A stretch of 64,000 bases of DNA from Pelobates cultripes (Eukaryota; Chordata; Amphibia; Anura; Pelobatidae): positions 268,690,596-268,754,595 of the forward strand of contig OW240915.1 of NCBI GenBank assembly GCA_933207985.1. Direction: 5' to 3'. Made by a program: the position numbers and the translations under genes. The notes under the pieces are model-generated. The model worked only from the letters and a program-made list of their open reading frames with translations, was not told where the DNA came from and made no database searches. The stretch's first letter is position 1. Each line of letters begins with the position of its first letter. Positions 26,816 to 37,755 of the stretch are shown here, in pieces.

Positions 26816-27281
26816 TGAAGGGGCTATAAGTAAACCCTTCATTCAGTCCATTAGGAGTCAGAGTTTTCAACCGATAGATCCAATAGCATTCCCTTTTTCT
26901 GATATGTTGATCCCAGTTGCCCTTCCTTTGGTCCTGTTTAATAAGTTCTATGCCCTGAAATTTCAAAACTGTAGGATCTCCACTGTGTACATTTTTAACA
27001 TGTCTGGAGATTGGAGTTTCTATATGTCTTGTAGTTTTTACAGAGTTGATATGTTCAAGGATTCTTCTTCTGAAAGGACGGAAGGTTTTTCCCACATAGG
27101 ACATATGGCATTGGCAAGTGATGAGATAAACCAGTCCTTTTGAACTACAATTGAAAAAGGAACGTGTATCAAACTGCTGATTTTTAGTGCTATCAGTAAA
27201 AGTTTTTGAGTCTTTACATAATCTCCTAAAATAAAAAGCATGACAACTTGTAACTTCTAACCAGCACTGTAAATAATTCAC
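26808..27281 (-). pseudogene. PLE GIY-YIG endonuclease fragment
   Basis: 157-codon frame with a GTG at its left edge and no plausible ATG, so it is the C-terminal end of a longer PLE polyprotein rather than a gene start. It shows GLVYLITC (residues 49-56) and YVGKT (62-66) as the GIY...YIG pair, an Arg-rich helix RRRILEH (71-77), a His pair in RHVKNVH, and the catalytic-type Glu in RECYWIYRLKTLTPNGLNEGF (from 130). This C-terminal ending is characteristic of Penelope endonucleases, which nick target DNA. The first ~22 codons lie in the right arm and the last few codons enter the left arm. The RT part is missing. Confidence 0.87.
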
Positions 27282-28670
27282 TGTAAATAATTTAACTCAT
27301 CACTTACCCCTTTTTTAAATCCTGTGCCAATCTCCTTTAAATCAATTGATGTAATAGTAGCATTGAATACTCTCTTCATTCATTATTAACATTGCAAAAT
27401 ACTCAATATGACCCTTCTTAACGTTTCATACAGTTAACGCATCCTCTAAGCGGGACGGAAACTGTTGAACAATTATAGGGTTTTACCTCTCTGTTCTTTT
27501 ATTTTGTAGCAATCATTGTATAATAAAATTGACTAAACGGAAAAAGTTATACTTTTCAGTTAACAATAAAATATCTCTTATATACACAGCTACCTATATT
27601 TCTATTTAGACAGAGTAATTCCAATAGACGACAAATGAAGTCACATATTCAATGTTTACACATCGTGACTTCTCTATTTACTCTTAGACTCCCTTTAGCC
27701 TCTGATCGGCGAATACATCATTTGATTCGCCAATAAAATGACGTCCGCCTAACTGTCCAACCCATTCCTTCTAACCATGGACAGCCACGTGGGGGCAATG
27801 CGTCATTATTGATGTAATTCGCCCCGCCTACAGGCTAGGTCACATGGGGTCACACGTCATGAATGACGCGAGGATATCCCGGACACATGATCTAATGACG
27901 TGGGGGGGGGACCTCACATCTGATTGGATACACGGCGATTTAAAAGTCCCGGCTTTTTCACGAGACATTTCTTATCCCCTGACGAAGGTGTTGTTAAACA
28001 CCGAAACGCGCGTCGGGCGTACAGCTCGTCACGATTTCTTTATCACTTTTTGTTTGCTCACTTTAGGGACACTTCTTTTCACCATGGGTATTTAGACCCT
28101 TGTAGGTTATTTTATTTATTTTTTCTTTACCTTATACAGTGCTGTCCTCACAGTTAATGTGATGGCACACTAGGCAGTATATCTCTCCCTCTCTTGTAGA
28201 TTGAGGCATAGATTAGAACACCCTCGAAGGTGTTGGGAGGACGATAGGGACTAGTGCAGAACCTCTCTTTCCTTTATAAAGAGATTAGAGGGGTAATAAC
28301 CCATACCAAGGGGTTATCTTTCTTTCTTGCACTATTGACTACAACATTGTAGTTACAACCTCCTCTCTCTCTTTATTTATACTGTTCCAGTGGCTCCACG
28401 GGAAATTTTCTTTCTTTAACCCCTGATGGGTGACTTTTTAGTTGGTGATTTCTTGCTAATAATAAGGATCTAATAAAGACACTGTCAGGTGATCACTTTT
28501 GCAGGAACACTATCTATAAGATATTAGGGAGCTGATTCTTTTCTGTTTCGGCTACCCTTCCCTTCTCCCAATAGCCCAACATCGCATTACTGTAGGTATT
28601 TTAAGGCACGGACTTCCAAGTTGTCCAGAATACACTACTACTGTTGCCAGTTTAAAGTCCTTTTCTATAT
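27214..28670. repeat. Right arm of the PLE palindrome
   Basis: Reverse complement of 25360-26815. It ends directly at the right 15-bp duplication and lacks the 138-bp terminal piece present at the left end, so it is an inverted, slightly incomplete copy of the element's 3' region. Confidence 0.93.
27960..28029 (+). ncRNA. Hammerhead-ribozyme-like motif, right arm
   Basis: Plus-strand counterpart of the motif at 26001-26070. Core CTGACGA (27979-27985), stem II GGTGTT/AACACC, GAAA, short stem III, GTC with predicted cleavage after 28014, and stem I formed by CCC/GGG plus ACGAG/CTCGT. One base next to the core-proximal CCC differs between arms (TAT/TAG context) without affecting the core. It points opposite to the endonuclease frame. 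Confidence 0.8.
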
Positions 28671-28685
28671 ATGACATCTTAATTA

Positions 28686-29068
28686 CCATAACAAAACCGG
28701 AAATTTCATTAGATTTTTTAATGTCAGAAATTGACAACTACAGTAAAATATCTAATTACAAATTAAATATAAATAAATCTATGATTCTGGACATTAATTT
28801 GGATGAACAAATGAAAAATAAGATTAAAGATAGATATAATTTTTTATGGGTCGAAAATAATATGGATTATTTGGGAGTTAAACTGACTAGAGATGTAAAT
28901 AAAATAATGGAAATTAATTTTTTGGATTTATTGCAAAATCTTAACAAATGGTTGAAAAACCGAAGAAATTTAGAAATATCTTTCTGGGGAAGGATTAATG
29001 TAGTGAATTCATACGTCATTCCAAAAATGGAACTACTTGTTCCAAATGTTGCCATTAAGTATTTCTGA
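28686..29068 (+). pseudogene. LINE ORF2 middle fragment after the PLE
   Basis: The RT frame resumes as TITKPEISLDFL directly after the right 15-bp duplication, matching the region following the YADD box in L1-clade enzymes (KLNINKSM, NMDYLGVKL, FWGRINVV). It ends in a frameshift near 29035-29065: the homologous continuation LFQMLPLSISDQW lies in another frame. Confidence 0.85.
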
Positions 29069-30323
29069 CCAGTGGTTGCAATTAATACAGAAAAGTTTTA
29101 CTCAGTATATATGGAAAGGCAAAAAACCAAGACTGAGTCAGTCAACACTAACACAAAAACTGAATAAAGGAGGACTGGCTTATCCCTTAATATTAAATAA
29201 TTATAGGGCAGCGATAATTTTACATATATACAGGATGCAAGTAGAAGAAAACAAAAACGAAAGTTGGTATAAAACAGAACTTACTGCAGGAGGAACCCCC
29301 AGCTTGGATTGTTTAATTTGGAATACTACCAAACTTTTTCAAAGAAAAGATTATCCTAGCATAACATTAACACACTTAATGAATAGTTGGCTTAAAATTA
29401 AAAAAACCTTAAAAATAGAAAACAAAATTCCAACTTATTTAGGTTTAGATTTTGTAGAACATCAAGTTGTAGATATAAATTTAAAAAACTGGAATCAAGC
29501 AGGAATTTTGCGACTGTCTCAACTACTTGTAAAAGATAAAATTAAAACCTTTGCTCAATTAACACAGGAATATAACTTACTATCAAAAGAGTTGTTCAAT
29601 TATCTAAGACTTAAAAGTTTCTTGATAACACATCTAATTGTATCAAATACTAATTTGAACAATGGGTTAAATATACTCTTTAATACAGATAAGATAAATA
29701 AACCACTTTCAAAAGCTTTGGTATTAAGCAAAATGTGCAATAAACCAAAAATTACAACAGCCATAACCGCCTGGAAAGAAGAATTAAATATGGATATAAA
29801 TATTAGGCATTGGGGTTCCTCATTGACAGAAGCTTCGAAGTATACACACTCGTTAAATCTATTAGAAACTCATTTTAAAGTCCTAAACAGATGGTACCTA
29901 GTACCAGACAAACTGAATAAAATGTATTCTTCAGCAAACCATCTATGTTGGAGATGTGGTACAAATACAGGTACTTTTAAGCATATTTGGTGGGAGTGTA
30001 GCAAACTGAACAATTTGTGGTTTAATATACAAAAGTTTGTATCCACAGACTTGAACCTTGAGCTGAGGCTCTCTCCGGAGACTGTTTTGCTTCATCTAAA
30101 CTGGCCGGTAATGACAAAAGATTTGAAAATTATTCTTATCCATCTTTTCTTAGCAACAAAAATTGTGATTGCAAGAAGATGGAAAGACGATGGTGAAGTT
30201 TCTTGGGATCAAGTCAAAGCCCAGCTTAAGTTTCAAGTAAAAATGGAAGTGTTATTGAGCAAACAAAAATTAAGTAGGAAAACAACAATGTGGTTGAAAT
30301 GTTGGGAGAAGATTGATAAATAG
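29037..30323 (+). pseudogene. LINE ORF2 C-terminal fragment
   Basis: A 428-codon open frame, starting with QMLPLSISDQWLQLIQ after the frameshift and continuing IWKGKKPRLSQSTL, a block conserved downstream of RT in L1/Tx1 LINEs. Near the end CWRCGTNTGTFKHIWWEC is the C-terminal cysteine-histidine motif of this group, thought to bind nucleic acid. The frame is intact to its stop TAG-adjacent end at 30323, showing little decay. The apparent ATG at 29037 is incidental. It is part of the larger broken ORF2. Confidence 0.85.
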
Positions 30324-30715
30324 AGGGGCCTTTATTTATATATACAAATTCAAGGTGAATAATGAGGTTGACTGTTAATGCTTTGGACAATATAATAAAA
30401 TAATATAATACAATATATATTATGAGATAAATATATATACTTTCTCGATGAGTTTCTTCCCTTCTCTCTTGCTGCATTGTCTTGTCTTGTTTATGTAGAT
30501 GTGTAAGTCTAAAGTATTGTTCGTTTTTAGTTAATTGAAATGTATAAAGAAACATCTTATGGATGAACATCTTAAATAGGAAATTGTTTCTCTATCATTT
30601 GTTTGTAATTGTTGTATTGTATTGTATTGTATTGTTGTATTGTTTTTATTTGTGAAAAAAAAAAGAGAAAAAAAGGGGGGGAAACCCTTAAAATAAAGAT
30701 TATAATTAAAAAAAA

Positions 30716-30871
30716 AAAATACTTATAGCTTTTTTTACTAAAGGTGGTTTGACCCAAGATATTACAAGATAATACTAATTAAACAGTATTGTAACCTCTA
30801 AAACTACATGTAGGTGGGTGGAGGTGATTTCCAGCAGACCAGATATTGTTTGGGATCCAAGATTCTTAGTA
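30716..30871. repeat. 156-bp direct repeat, right flank of the LINE
   Basis: Second copy of 24764-24919 (offset 5952). Its first bases merge with the LINE A-tail, so the true boundary is uncertain by a few A residues. Confidence 0.9.
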
Positions 30872-32196
30872 TTTTGGAAGCAAAAAACACATTTACAAGT
30901 ATTTATGTGTTTTTAGAAGCTTAAATATTAACTTAACAGGATTGGGAAATGCTCTTAACAGTGGTATCAGATCCTGACCCTAGTTCACAACTTATAGATA
31001 TTATGCTTATGCAGCCGCCTTGTGCTTAAAATGGCACATTAAGTCAAAAGAGAAGTTCTTCTTGGGCGGGATCCGTCTAATCACCTACCACAACATAGTT
31101 GCCATCATGCTAAAAGATAATAAGGAAGACCAAATACAAAAGGGAAATTAAAGCCCTACTGTGGGACAACAGGCAACATTGAAGGACTGTGGTGATATCT
31201 GGAAAAGGCAAATCTCAAATCTGTTCACTTTCATCCATCACAGGGTGTGCCTGGTGGAGAATGTGGGTTGCTTAAAACATGTGTGGGGTACAAGAGGAAT
31301 TTTTTTTTGGAAGAATGGACAAATTTTATTCCATGCCTATTATGAACTGTTTTATCTCATAAACAAACAAACTCCACTAGCATTAATGGATTTTTTCACA
31401 TACTAGTATAAGTTTCTTAAGCCACTCAAATTCTTACATAGAGACTTTGAGTTATGTATTTGTACAATTCCTGACTGTCTAAGAACAGTCAGGATATTCT
31501 TTTGAAACATTTAATTTGCTAACATTTAATTTGACACAAATCACTCTGGCCTGGAGACAATTATTGAAGCATGACCATAAGTCTGAGACCCTAAGGAATC
31601 ACATTCTAAACTTCCCATGATCACACATGAGGATGCCATACATTATATTAGGTACTCTTCAGAAGTGAATGCTTTCCTAAGAAGACTAGGGACTCCTCTG
31701 TACACTAATAATCCTGGAGGGGTTACAACCAGATCTCCCCATTGATGGGATATGGAGAAGTTAACTCAATTGACCTTGTTTGTGCCCGTACTTTGCAATA
31801 TTCCTGCAGTTTCATAGATGCTCAACCTTATGACGTCCATTAGACGGACTTGTGAGGTCCAATTGACTGCTATTAGCTAATATCTGATTATCAAATGGCT
31901 ATTTTAATTGCTCATATGTTACCACAGAGGAGTAACTACGGGTAGTTTCTGTCTATGATGGTTTATTTTTATTTTTATTATATTTATTTTTTATAGTACT
32001 ACTATTGTTTCTTTGTACCGAGTAGCAGTTTATCCTCATTCTATAGTGCAGCTTATTTTCATGTCATACTCTCCCTCAGACTTTCTATATCAAGTATAAA
32101 CACTTGTAACTGATTGTCAAGTTCTCCCTTTTAAGCTAGCAAATCACAATAGATGACTGCAATGTTTATATTGCAGCTCTAGGTCTGCCTTCAGTG

Positions 32197-32585
32197 GCTG
32201 TCTACCAGAGAGTAACTGGGGGCGCTTCCAGAATCGTAACAGACTTTTGGTCCTTTATCTAACGCTGGACGTCCTCACCCTCTACATGAGGACGTCAGAT
32301 ATTCCCCATAACAAAGCATTGATTCAATGCTTTCCGAAGGGGAGGTCTTATGCGCGTGCGGCGTTTGCCACACATGCGCATTAGACCCTGCTTGTCGCAG
32401 GGTGGAGGAGGGGGCGGAGCTTCCACACAGCACCGAGGAATATCGGCACTGGGATAAGTTAAGTAAATAAAGGGTTTTAAACCCTCTATTTACTAGGGAA
32501 GGGGGCGCAGGGCAAGGGGGAGGTAGAGGAATCGGTAGTGCCAGGAATGCAGCTTTGTATTCCTGGAACTACAGTATCCCTTTAA
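32197..32585. mobile_element. TTAA-type MITE in unit 4
   Basis: Copy of the unit MITE at the equivalent position, ending CCCTTTAA at 32578-32585, with a few private substitutions. Confidence 0.6.
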
Positions 32586-34792
32586 CCCATTGTTTACCAG
32601 AAGAGACAATATTTGAAGCAGCACATTTTAAAACTGATTGCAGCTGTTCCTGTAATACTTTCAACTATTCAGCATGTCCTGATGCAAATTTGAAAGTACT
32701 TGGAACAAAAGATGCATTGGGGAAAGTGATTGGCATTGTTCTGCATGTCATTAACTCATGAGGTGACACTTGCGTTTTAGAGTTTGGAGTTGCATGAATA
32801 TACATTAATACTCCTAGTAAATATGTTACCCAACTACTCCCTTTAACTACAAGCGTTTATTTTTCAATTTAAATGTTAATGTAAAACAATTTAAATAGAG
32901 TTCCATGGTCGTTTTGCCACAGATACTCTCTGTAACTTTGGTTTCTAGTCTTTAGGTCTTGGATTAAATTGAGCACATATGAGACACTCCTGTACTATAT
33001 GTATACATCATTCTTTTAAATTAGGATGATACAATTTATTTTGCAGGATCTTAAACAGTTTTTCTGTACAGACTTAAATCCTGCCCACATTCTCCATTAT
33101 TAAATGTAGGAAATTAGCTGTTCCTGAGATGTTTGTCACACCAAAGTTCCAATAATCAAATCAGATTGTATTGCAGCCAAAAATGTATATTTATTCAAAC
33201 ATACACACCATGAGAAAATAACACAAAGTCTTTGCACACATCTGGACCAATACAGCAATGTGTAAGCACTTCAAGATAATATTCATTTTTGTTGTTAGAA
33301 GTATTGGTGAGGAATTTCTAACTGTAAATGTTTGTATATGTCTAAAATTCAGTTACTCACGAGGCGTACACATAAGGTTACCTGACACTTTAAAATATGT
33401 GGCCATCATAGAAAAAGGTTGTGGCTTAACCATTCTGTCCAATCTCTGATTAGAGCCAGACATTATACAAATGGTTAGGAAATAGAGGTAGGTGATGTAT
33501 AGAGTCCCACAAGGGGAAACTAACATCAGGAGAGCTCCACTGTTTAAGAAATGAGGAATGGGGGCCCTCCATTTAATCAATCTAAGGATAAAAAGGGATA
33601 TGCAAACAAAAAGTATAACTTGAAAAAAGGGAGACATACTAAATGGTGCCCAGGGGAATACTAACTAGCATCTACGTTCCAGTTCCCCTAGTGTCCTCAT
33701 TGGAGCTCCCTATTAGGTGGTTACAGTGGTGCAGCTCATGAGCCCTTGACTTGTATCCAGACTCCTGACCTGCACTCTGTTTACTTTATTTCTCCATTTT
33801 GTGTTTTATACAAATGTTTATACTTGGGGGGTAAAATATAATTTACATGAAGGTCTTTCTGTTTACATGATTAAATGAATTTCTTCAAAAAAATACTTCC
33901 TAATACACATGGGAGTCTTGCTTGCAATACTAGGTCAAAAGGTAATATCAACAGGCTTTCATCAATCATTATCTCAACAAGAACCATATGTGGTGAACAT
34001 TGGTAAACAAATAAATAGGATCTCTCAGTTCTTGTGTCTGAAAGTATTTTAAAAGGAAATTAATTTCAACTAATACAAAACTTATAATATTCATATCACA
34101 AAGATAAAATCCTACAACACATCAGATATTTAAAGTTCAATACATATATTTCATAACCCAGTGCAGGTGTGTCCCTTTATTAACATTATTAACATCTCCA
34201 AAAATCAACAGTTCACTTTTTTGGTTTTGAGCTACAGTTTCACAAAGGAATAGGGCTATGTCTAAAAGTAATACACTAGGAAGCTAGGTGGGCGTTAAAT
34301 TTCTGCAACAATGATAGTTTTACTGAAAGGGATCTTGATTGTGTCAGAGAGGAAATCAAAGGTGGCAAGGGAGCCAATAGTTTTTTAAAAGGGTGAACGT
34401 TAGAAACAATCCCAAAAAATTAAGAAATCCAAAGGAAAGATCAAATTATTTTCCAATTTAAGATGAAAAACAGACTAAGTTGGATTAATACCTCATCAGC
34501 TAAAAACAAAAGAATACGAGAATGTTGTCTTCAAAAAGCATTTACGTTTTTCAGCTCTAATAATTAAAAGAGAGTTATTTTTATAATAATCTAATCTATA
34601 ATTTGGATAGGATAGGTACATGCTTCTATTATTTAACTCAATCTTCTCTCAACTGTTTCTGGTGTGTTATTGTGTTTTGTTTGTAAATGTCTAGGCATGC
34701 AAAAGTGTGGATGTAATTTTATTACTGTGGAAACAAAATAAGGATTATTAAGAATAATAACATTCAATATTTTATGTAACCACAAAGAGCAC

Positions 34793-35780
34793 TGTGACGA
34801 AGTGCCCTTCGCCACTTGGTCCTGGAGAGGCCTACTTGCCAGCCTCCTCCCCTGTGACTATGACTCTTTCATGCATCTGGCTTTAAAGCCCCTAGTCTAC
34901 CTTCAGACAGACTATTTATGTAGGCTGCTTTATTTATCTTATGTTTTAGTCACCCTGTACCCATTATAGGTGCAGGGTGTGTGTAATGTAATTGTTTATA
35001 GTGGGTGTGTGTGTAATGTGAAATGTATTGCCTGCTCTCCTGTACTGCTGAGGTTTGCTACCAACTAGGTGGGTTTGGCTATGGAACTTGTCTAGTGCCC
35101 TCTGTTGGTAGCAACAGCAATATGCACTACCTGAATTGCAAGACTGGTTCATTTGCATATTCGGGTAGATTTGCATATTGCTAATTCTGCAGGCAGGTGA
35201 GATATTTACTGTTAAATATTGTCTCCCCTACCCCTTTAAAAATGTGCCATTGTGTTGTGATAAGTCACTGTGTGTTGCTTGATTTGGTTTGACTGTTTGG
35301 GATTTTATTGAGTTTTCACAACAATGTTATTGTGGTGACCCTATTGGCTGGTCCCAAGGGAATAAAGGTTTTGACAGTTCTTCTTGATCCCTCTAAACGT
35401 AGCCTTGTCTCGTTATTGGAGGGAACTGTTATAATCACACTGGGGATTGCTATGCTCTGCATGCTCCCCTGAGCTTAAGTCACTTGGCTCTTTTAAGAGC
35501 TTGTTCCTGACACGCTCTCCTTGGAGGAGGGGTCTTCACCACACAGTCCTGGATGCTGGAGGTTCGTACAGGGTGGAAGGAAGAGTTCTTTCCCACACAG
35601 TCCTGGAGGACAGAAGCTGATCCAGGGTGGAAGGAAGACGGCGAGACTCCAGTCAAGATACGGCGGTTGCGGAGTCTGCAGTGGTTGTGGTGTCTGCTGC
35701 AGCGCTTGGAGTCCTCAGGAAGCGCTAGGAGCATCCGTCAACGGAGGGTATTCAGTCGGAGTACAAGGAGCTCCGTTACA
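34793..35780 (+). mobile_element. Solo LTR at the right edge of the array
   Basis: A 988-bp copy of the unit LTR. AGCAC precedes it (34788-34792), but after CGTTACA at 35780 comes GTTCTTTAAT in place of AGCAC and the unit link. One end is therefore a normal integration edge and the other is a junction to unrelated DNA. The base after the LTR shows no primer-binding site, so it is not the 5' LTR of a provirus. Confidence 0.83.
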
Positions 35781-36800
35781 GTTCTTTAATAGATGTTACC
35801 AATCTCTCATGAATGGGGGCATCAAAAATGCTTAGGCCAAATTGATTAAAATGTAAGAACAAGTTATTGGATAAAAAAAAAAAAAAATCATTAATGTGGG
35901 AAATCAAATGGGAAAGCCAGTATTCAACATCCAAATCAGGCAAGGCATAACGTAATGCATAAATTTATACTGAACAAAGATATGTAGCACACAATATCGG
36001 GGGTACAAATATGTTAAAAGAAAAAGAAAAAAATACAAACACAAGAAATACAAATGCACCTAACCACCACAGTGGTAGGAATATGCACGAGTACTTAACT
36101 TGGTATGAGATGAATGCAGCTTCCCAAGAGGTTTCCCCCAAACGAACCTCAAATGCAGATATGTAAATGGACAAAATAGGGATACAGCTGAATGACTAAA
36201 AAACATAAGAATACATAGTACATAGTGAAGTACCGTCACAGTAATAAAATATAAACTTCAATGATTGCACTCACAAAATAGTGATGGATAATGCGCCTTT
36301 AAGCCCTCAAGGGCTGCAATGGTATTCACCCTCCATGAATAGGTTGCTCTGTCTTCAAAGAAGTGGGAGTATGCCAGTGAAGTATAAAAATTATTTTTTT
36401 TTTTTATTAAAGGCACTAATAAGCCTATATCAAAAAATCAATAGTTAAAAATATACAAATAGTACTGCATCTATATAACGTAATGCAGTCAGGGGCGTAG
36501 CTCTGGACCAAGTGGCATAAGGCTGGATTTCCTTGTATAAAAGATTCCATTAGTTAAGGGTCATTTTAGCAGAGGGAAACATCTCTGCCAATCACGGGCG
36601 CTGAGAAGGAGGCAGCCACAGTAAGTCTTTAATTAAATAAGGGAGAATTTTATTTGCTTCCATCTCAAGCCACTGCGGACAGACGTTATCCAAATTAAAT
36701 TTGATTGGTCGCGTAATAATAATGAGTGTGCACTTCCTGTCAGTCCGCCGAGTCGCGGACCGGATAGGAGCTCGGCCACGCTACAGGGCAGGGGAGGTGA
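35781..36800. other. Gene-free flank right of the array
   Basis: No coding region or known repeat recognised with confidence. It contains A-runs near 35873-35887 and T-runs near 36390, and CAGGGGCGTAGCT near 36490, which looks like a repeat-derived phrase. From about 36690 the sequence becomes GC-rich and runs into the polypurine tract. Confidence 0.4.
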
Positions 36801-37700
36801 GGAGAAGCTGCTGGGGGAGATGATGATGAGGGGAGATGACTAATGAGGGATGGGGAGATGATGATGATGGGGATGGAGGGGGGAGATGATGATGGGGGAG
36901 ATGGAGGGAGATGATGATGGGGAGATGGAGGGGGGAGATGATGATGGGGATGAGGGGGGAGATGATGGGGAGATGATGATGATGGGGAGATGGAGGGGGG
37001 AGATGATGATGATGGGGAGATGGAGGGGGGAGATGATGGGGAGATGATTGATGGGAGGGAGATGATGATGATGATGGGAGGGGGGGGAGATGATGGGGGA
37101 GATGATTGATGGAGGGGATGATGATGGGGAGATGGAGGGGAGATGATGATGATGGGGGAGATGATTTGATGGGAGGGAGGGGAGATGATGGGGAGATGAT
37201 TGATGGGAGGGAGGGGGGAGATGATTGATTGGGAGGGGGAGATGGATTGATGGAGGGGGGGAGAAGAAAGAGAAGATTATGGGGGGAGAAGAAGAGAAGA
37301 TTACGGGGGAGAAGAAGCGATTACAGGGGGGAGGGGAGAAGATCACGGGGGGAGGGGAGAAGAAGACAAGATTACAGGGGGGAGAAGAAGCGGAGAACAC
37401 AGGGAGGGGGGGAATAAGAGGAAAACACGGGGGAGAAGAAGAGGAGAACACGAGGGGTGGGAGATGAGAAAGTAGGGGAGGGAGAGACCACTAAAGGAGG
37501 GAGGGGGCAGTGGAGAGACCGCTAAGGGAGGGGGGTTGAGGATAGACCACTAGGGGAGGGTGGGGGGAGAGGAGAGACCACTAATGGAAAGTCGGGGAGA
37601 AAAGGAGACCATTAAGGGAGGTGGGGGGGAGAGGAGAGACCACTAAGGGGCAGGGGAGATATGTAAGGAATGGAAGGGAGAGCTCTATAGGACAGGGGGA
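36801..37700. repeat. Polypurine GGGGAGATGATGATG minisatellite tract
   Basis: About 0.9 kb in which the plus strand is almost only G and A (with regular T in GATGATGATG) and then GGGGAGAAGAAG/GAGACCACTAAGGG units. The early part (36810-37260) is built on GATGATG plus GGGGAGATGGAGGGG; the later part is GA-rich. The 203-codon minus-strand frame of Pro/His/Ser here is a by-product of the repeat. Strand asymmetry and G-runs make triplex or G-quadruplex structure possible. Confidence 0.88.
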
Positions 37701-37715
37701 CAGGGAGCTCTTTCA

Positions 37716-37717
37716 CA

Positions 37718-37755
<38 letters not shown>

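Larger units (their letters stand above)
25222..28670 (-). mobile_element. Penelope-like element (PLE) forming a giant palindrome
   Basis: A 3449-bp insertion inside the LINE RT frame, flanked by the exact 15-bp duplication ATGACATCTTAATTA (25207-25221 and 28671-28685). It consists of a 138-bp left end, an inverted-repeat arm (25360-26815), a 398-bp loop (26816-27213) and the second arm (27214-28670). A GIY-YIG endonuclease fragment is read on the minus strand across the loop, typical of canonical Penelope elements. The RT domain is absent, so the copy is severely truncated. The flanking duplication shows the palindrome entered as one unit. Confidence 0.85.
24920..30719 (+). mobile_element. 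5'-truncated L1/Tx1-like LINE, interrupted by a Penelope-like element
   Basis: Non-LTR retrotransposon remnant of about 2.3 kb after subtracting the nested insertion. It starts inside the reverse-transcriptase domain, continues through the C-terminal part of ORF2, and ends in a 3' UTR with a TGTAT-repeat region (about 30607-30645), a purine-rich segment and an A-run. It is bounded by 156-bp direct repeats. Truncation at the 5' end, an A-rich tail and target duplication fit target-primed reverse transcription. Family assignment rests on RT motifs and the C-terminal cysteine motif. Confidence 0.88.
22466..35780 (+). repeat. Tandem unit 4, split by a nested LINE/Penelope insertion
   Basis: Fourth and last visible unit. 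It is colinear with the others up to 24919, interrupted by the LINE at 24920-30719 and resumes after a duplicated 156-bp target. Without the insertion and the extra target copy it is about 7.36 kb. It has a deletion in intron 1 near 23336 and a shorter TA run near 24107-24131. The unit stops at the last base of its LTR (35780). The AGCAC duplication and link sequence that follow the LTR in units 1-3 are missing. The spacers 30872-32196 and 32586-34787 contain no recognisable gene. Confidence 0.93.

Noticed and set aside
36840..37451. 203-codon minus-strand frame rich in Pro, His and Ser
   Set aside because: It is the translation of the polypurine minisatellite, with no domain and no splice or promoter context.
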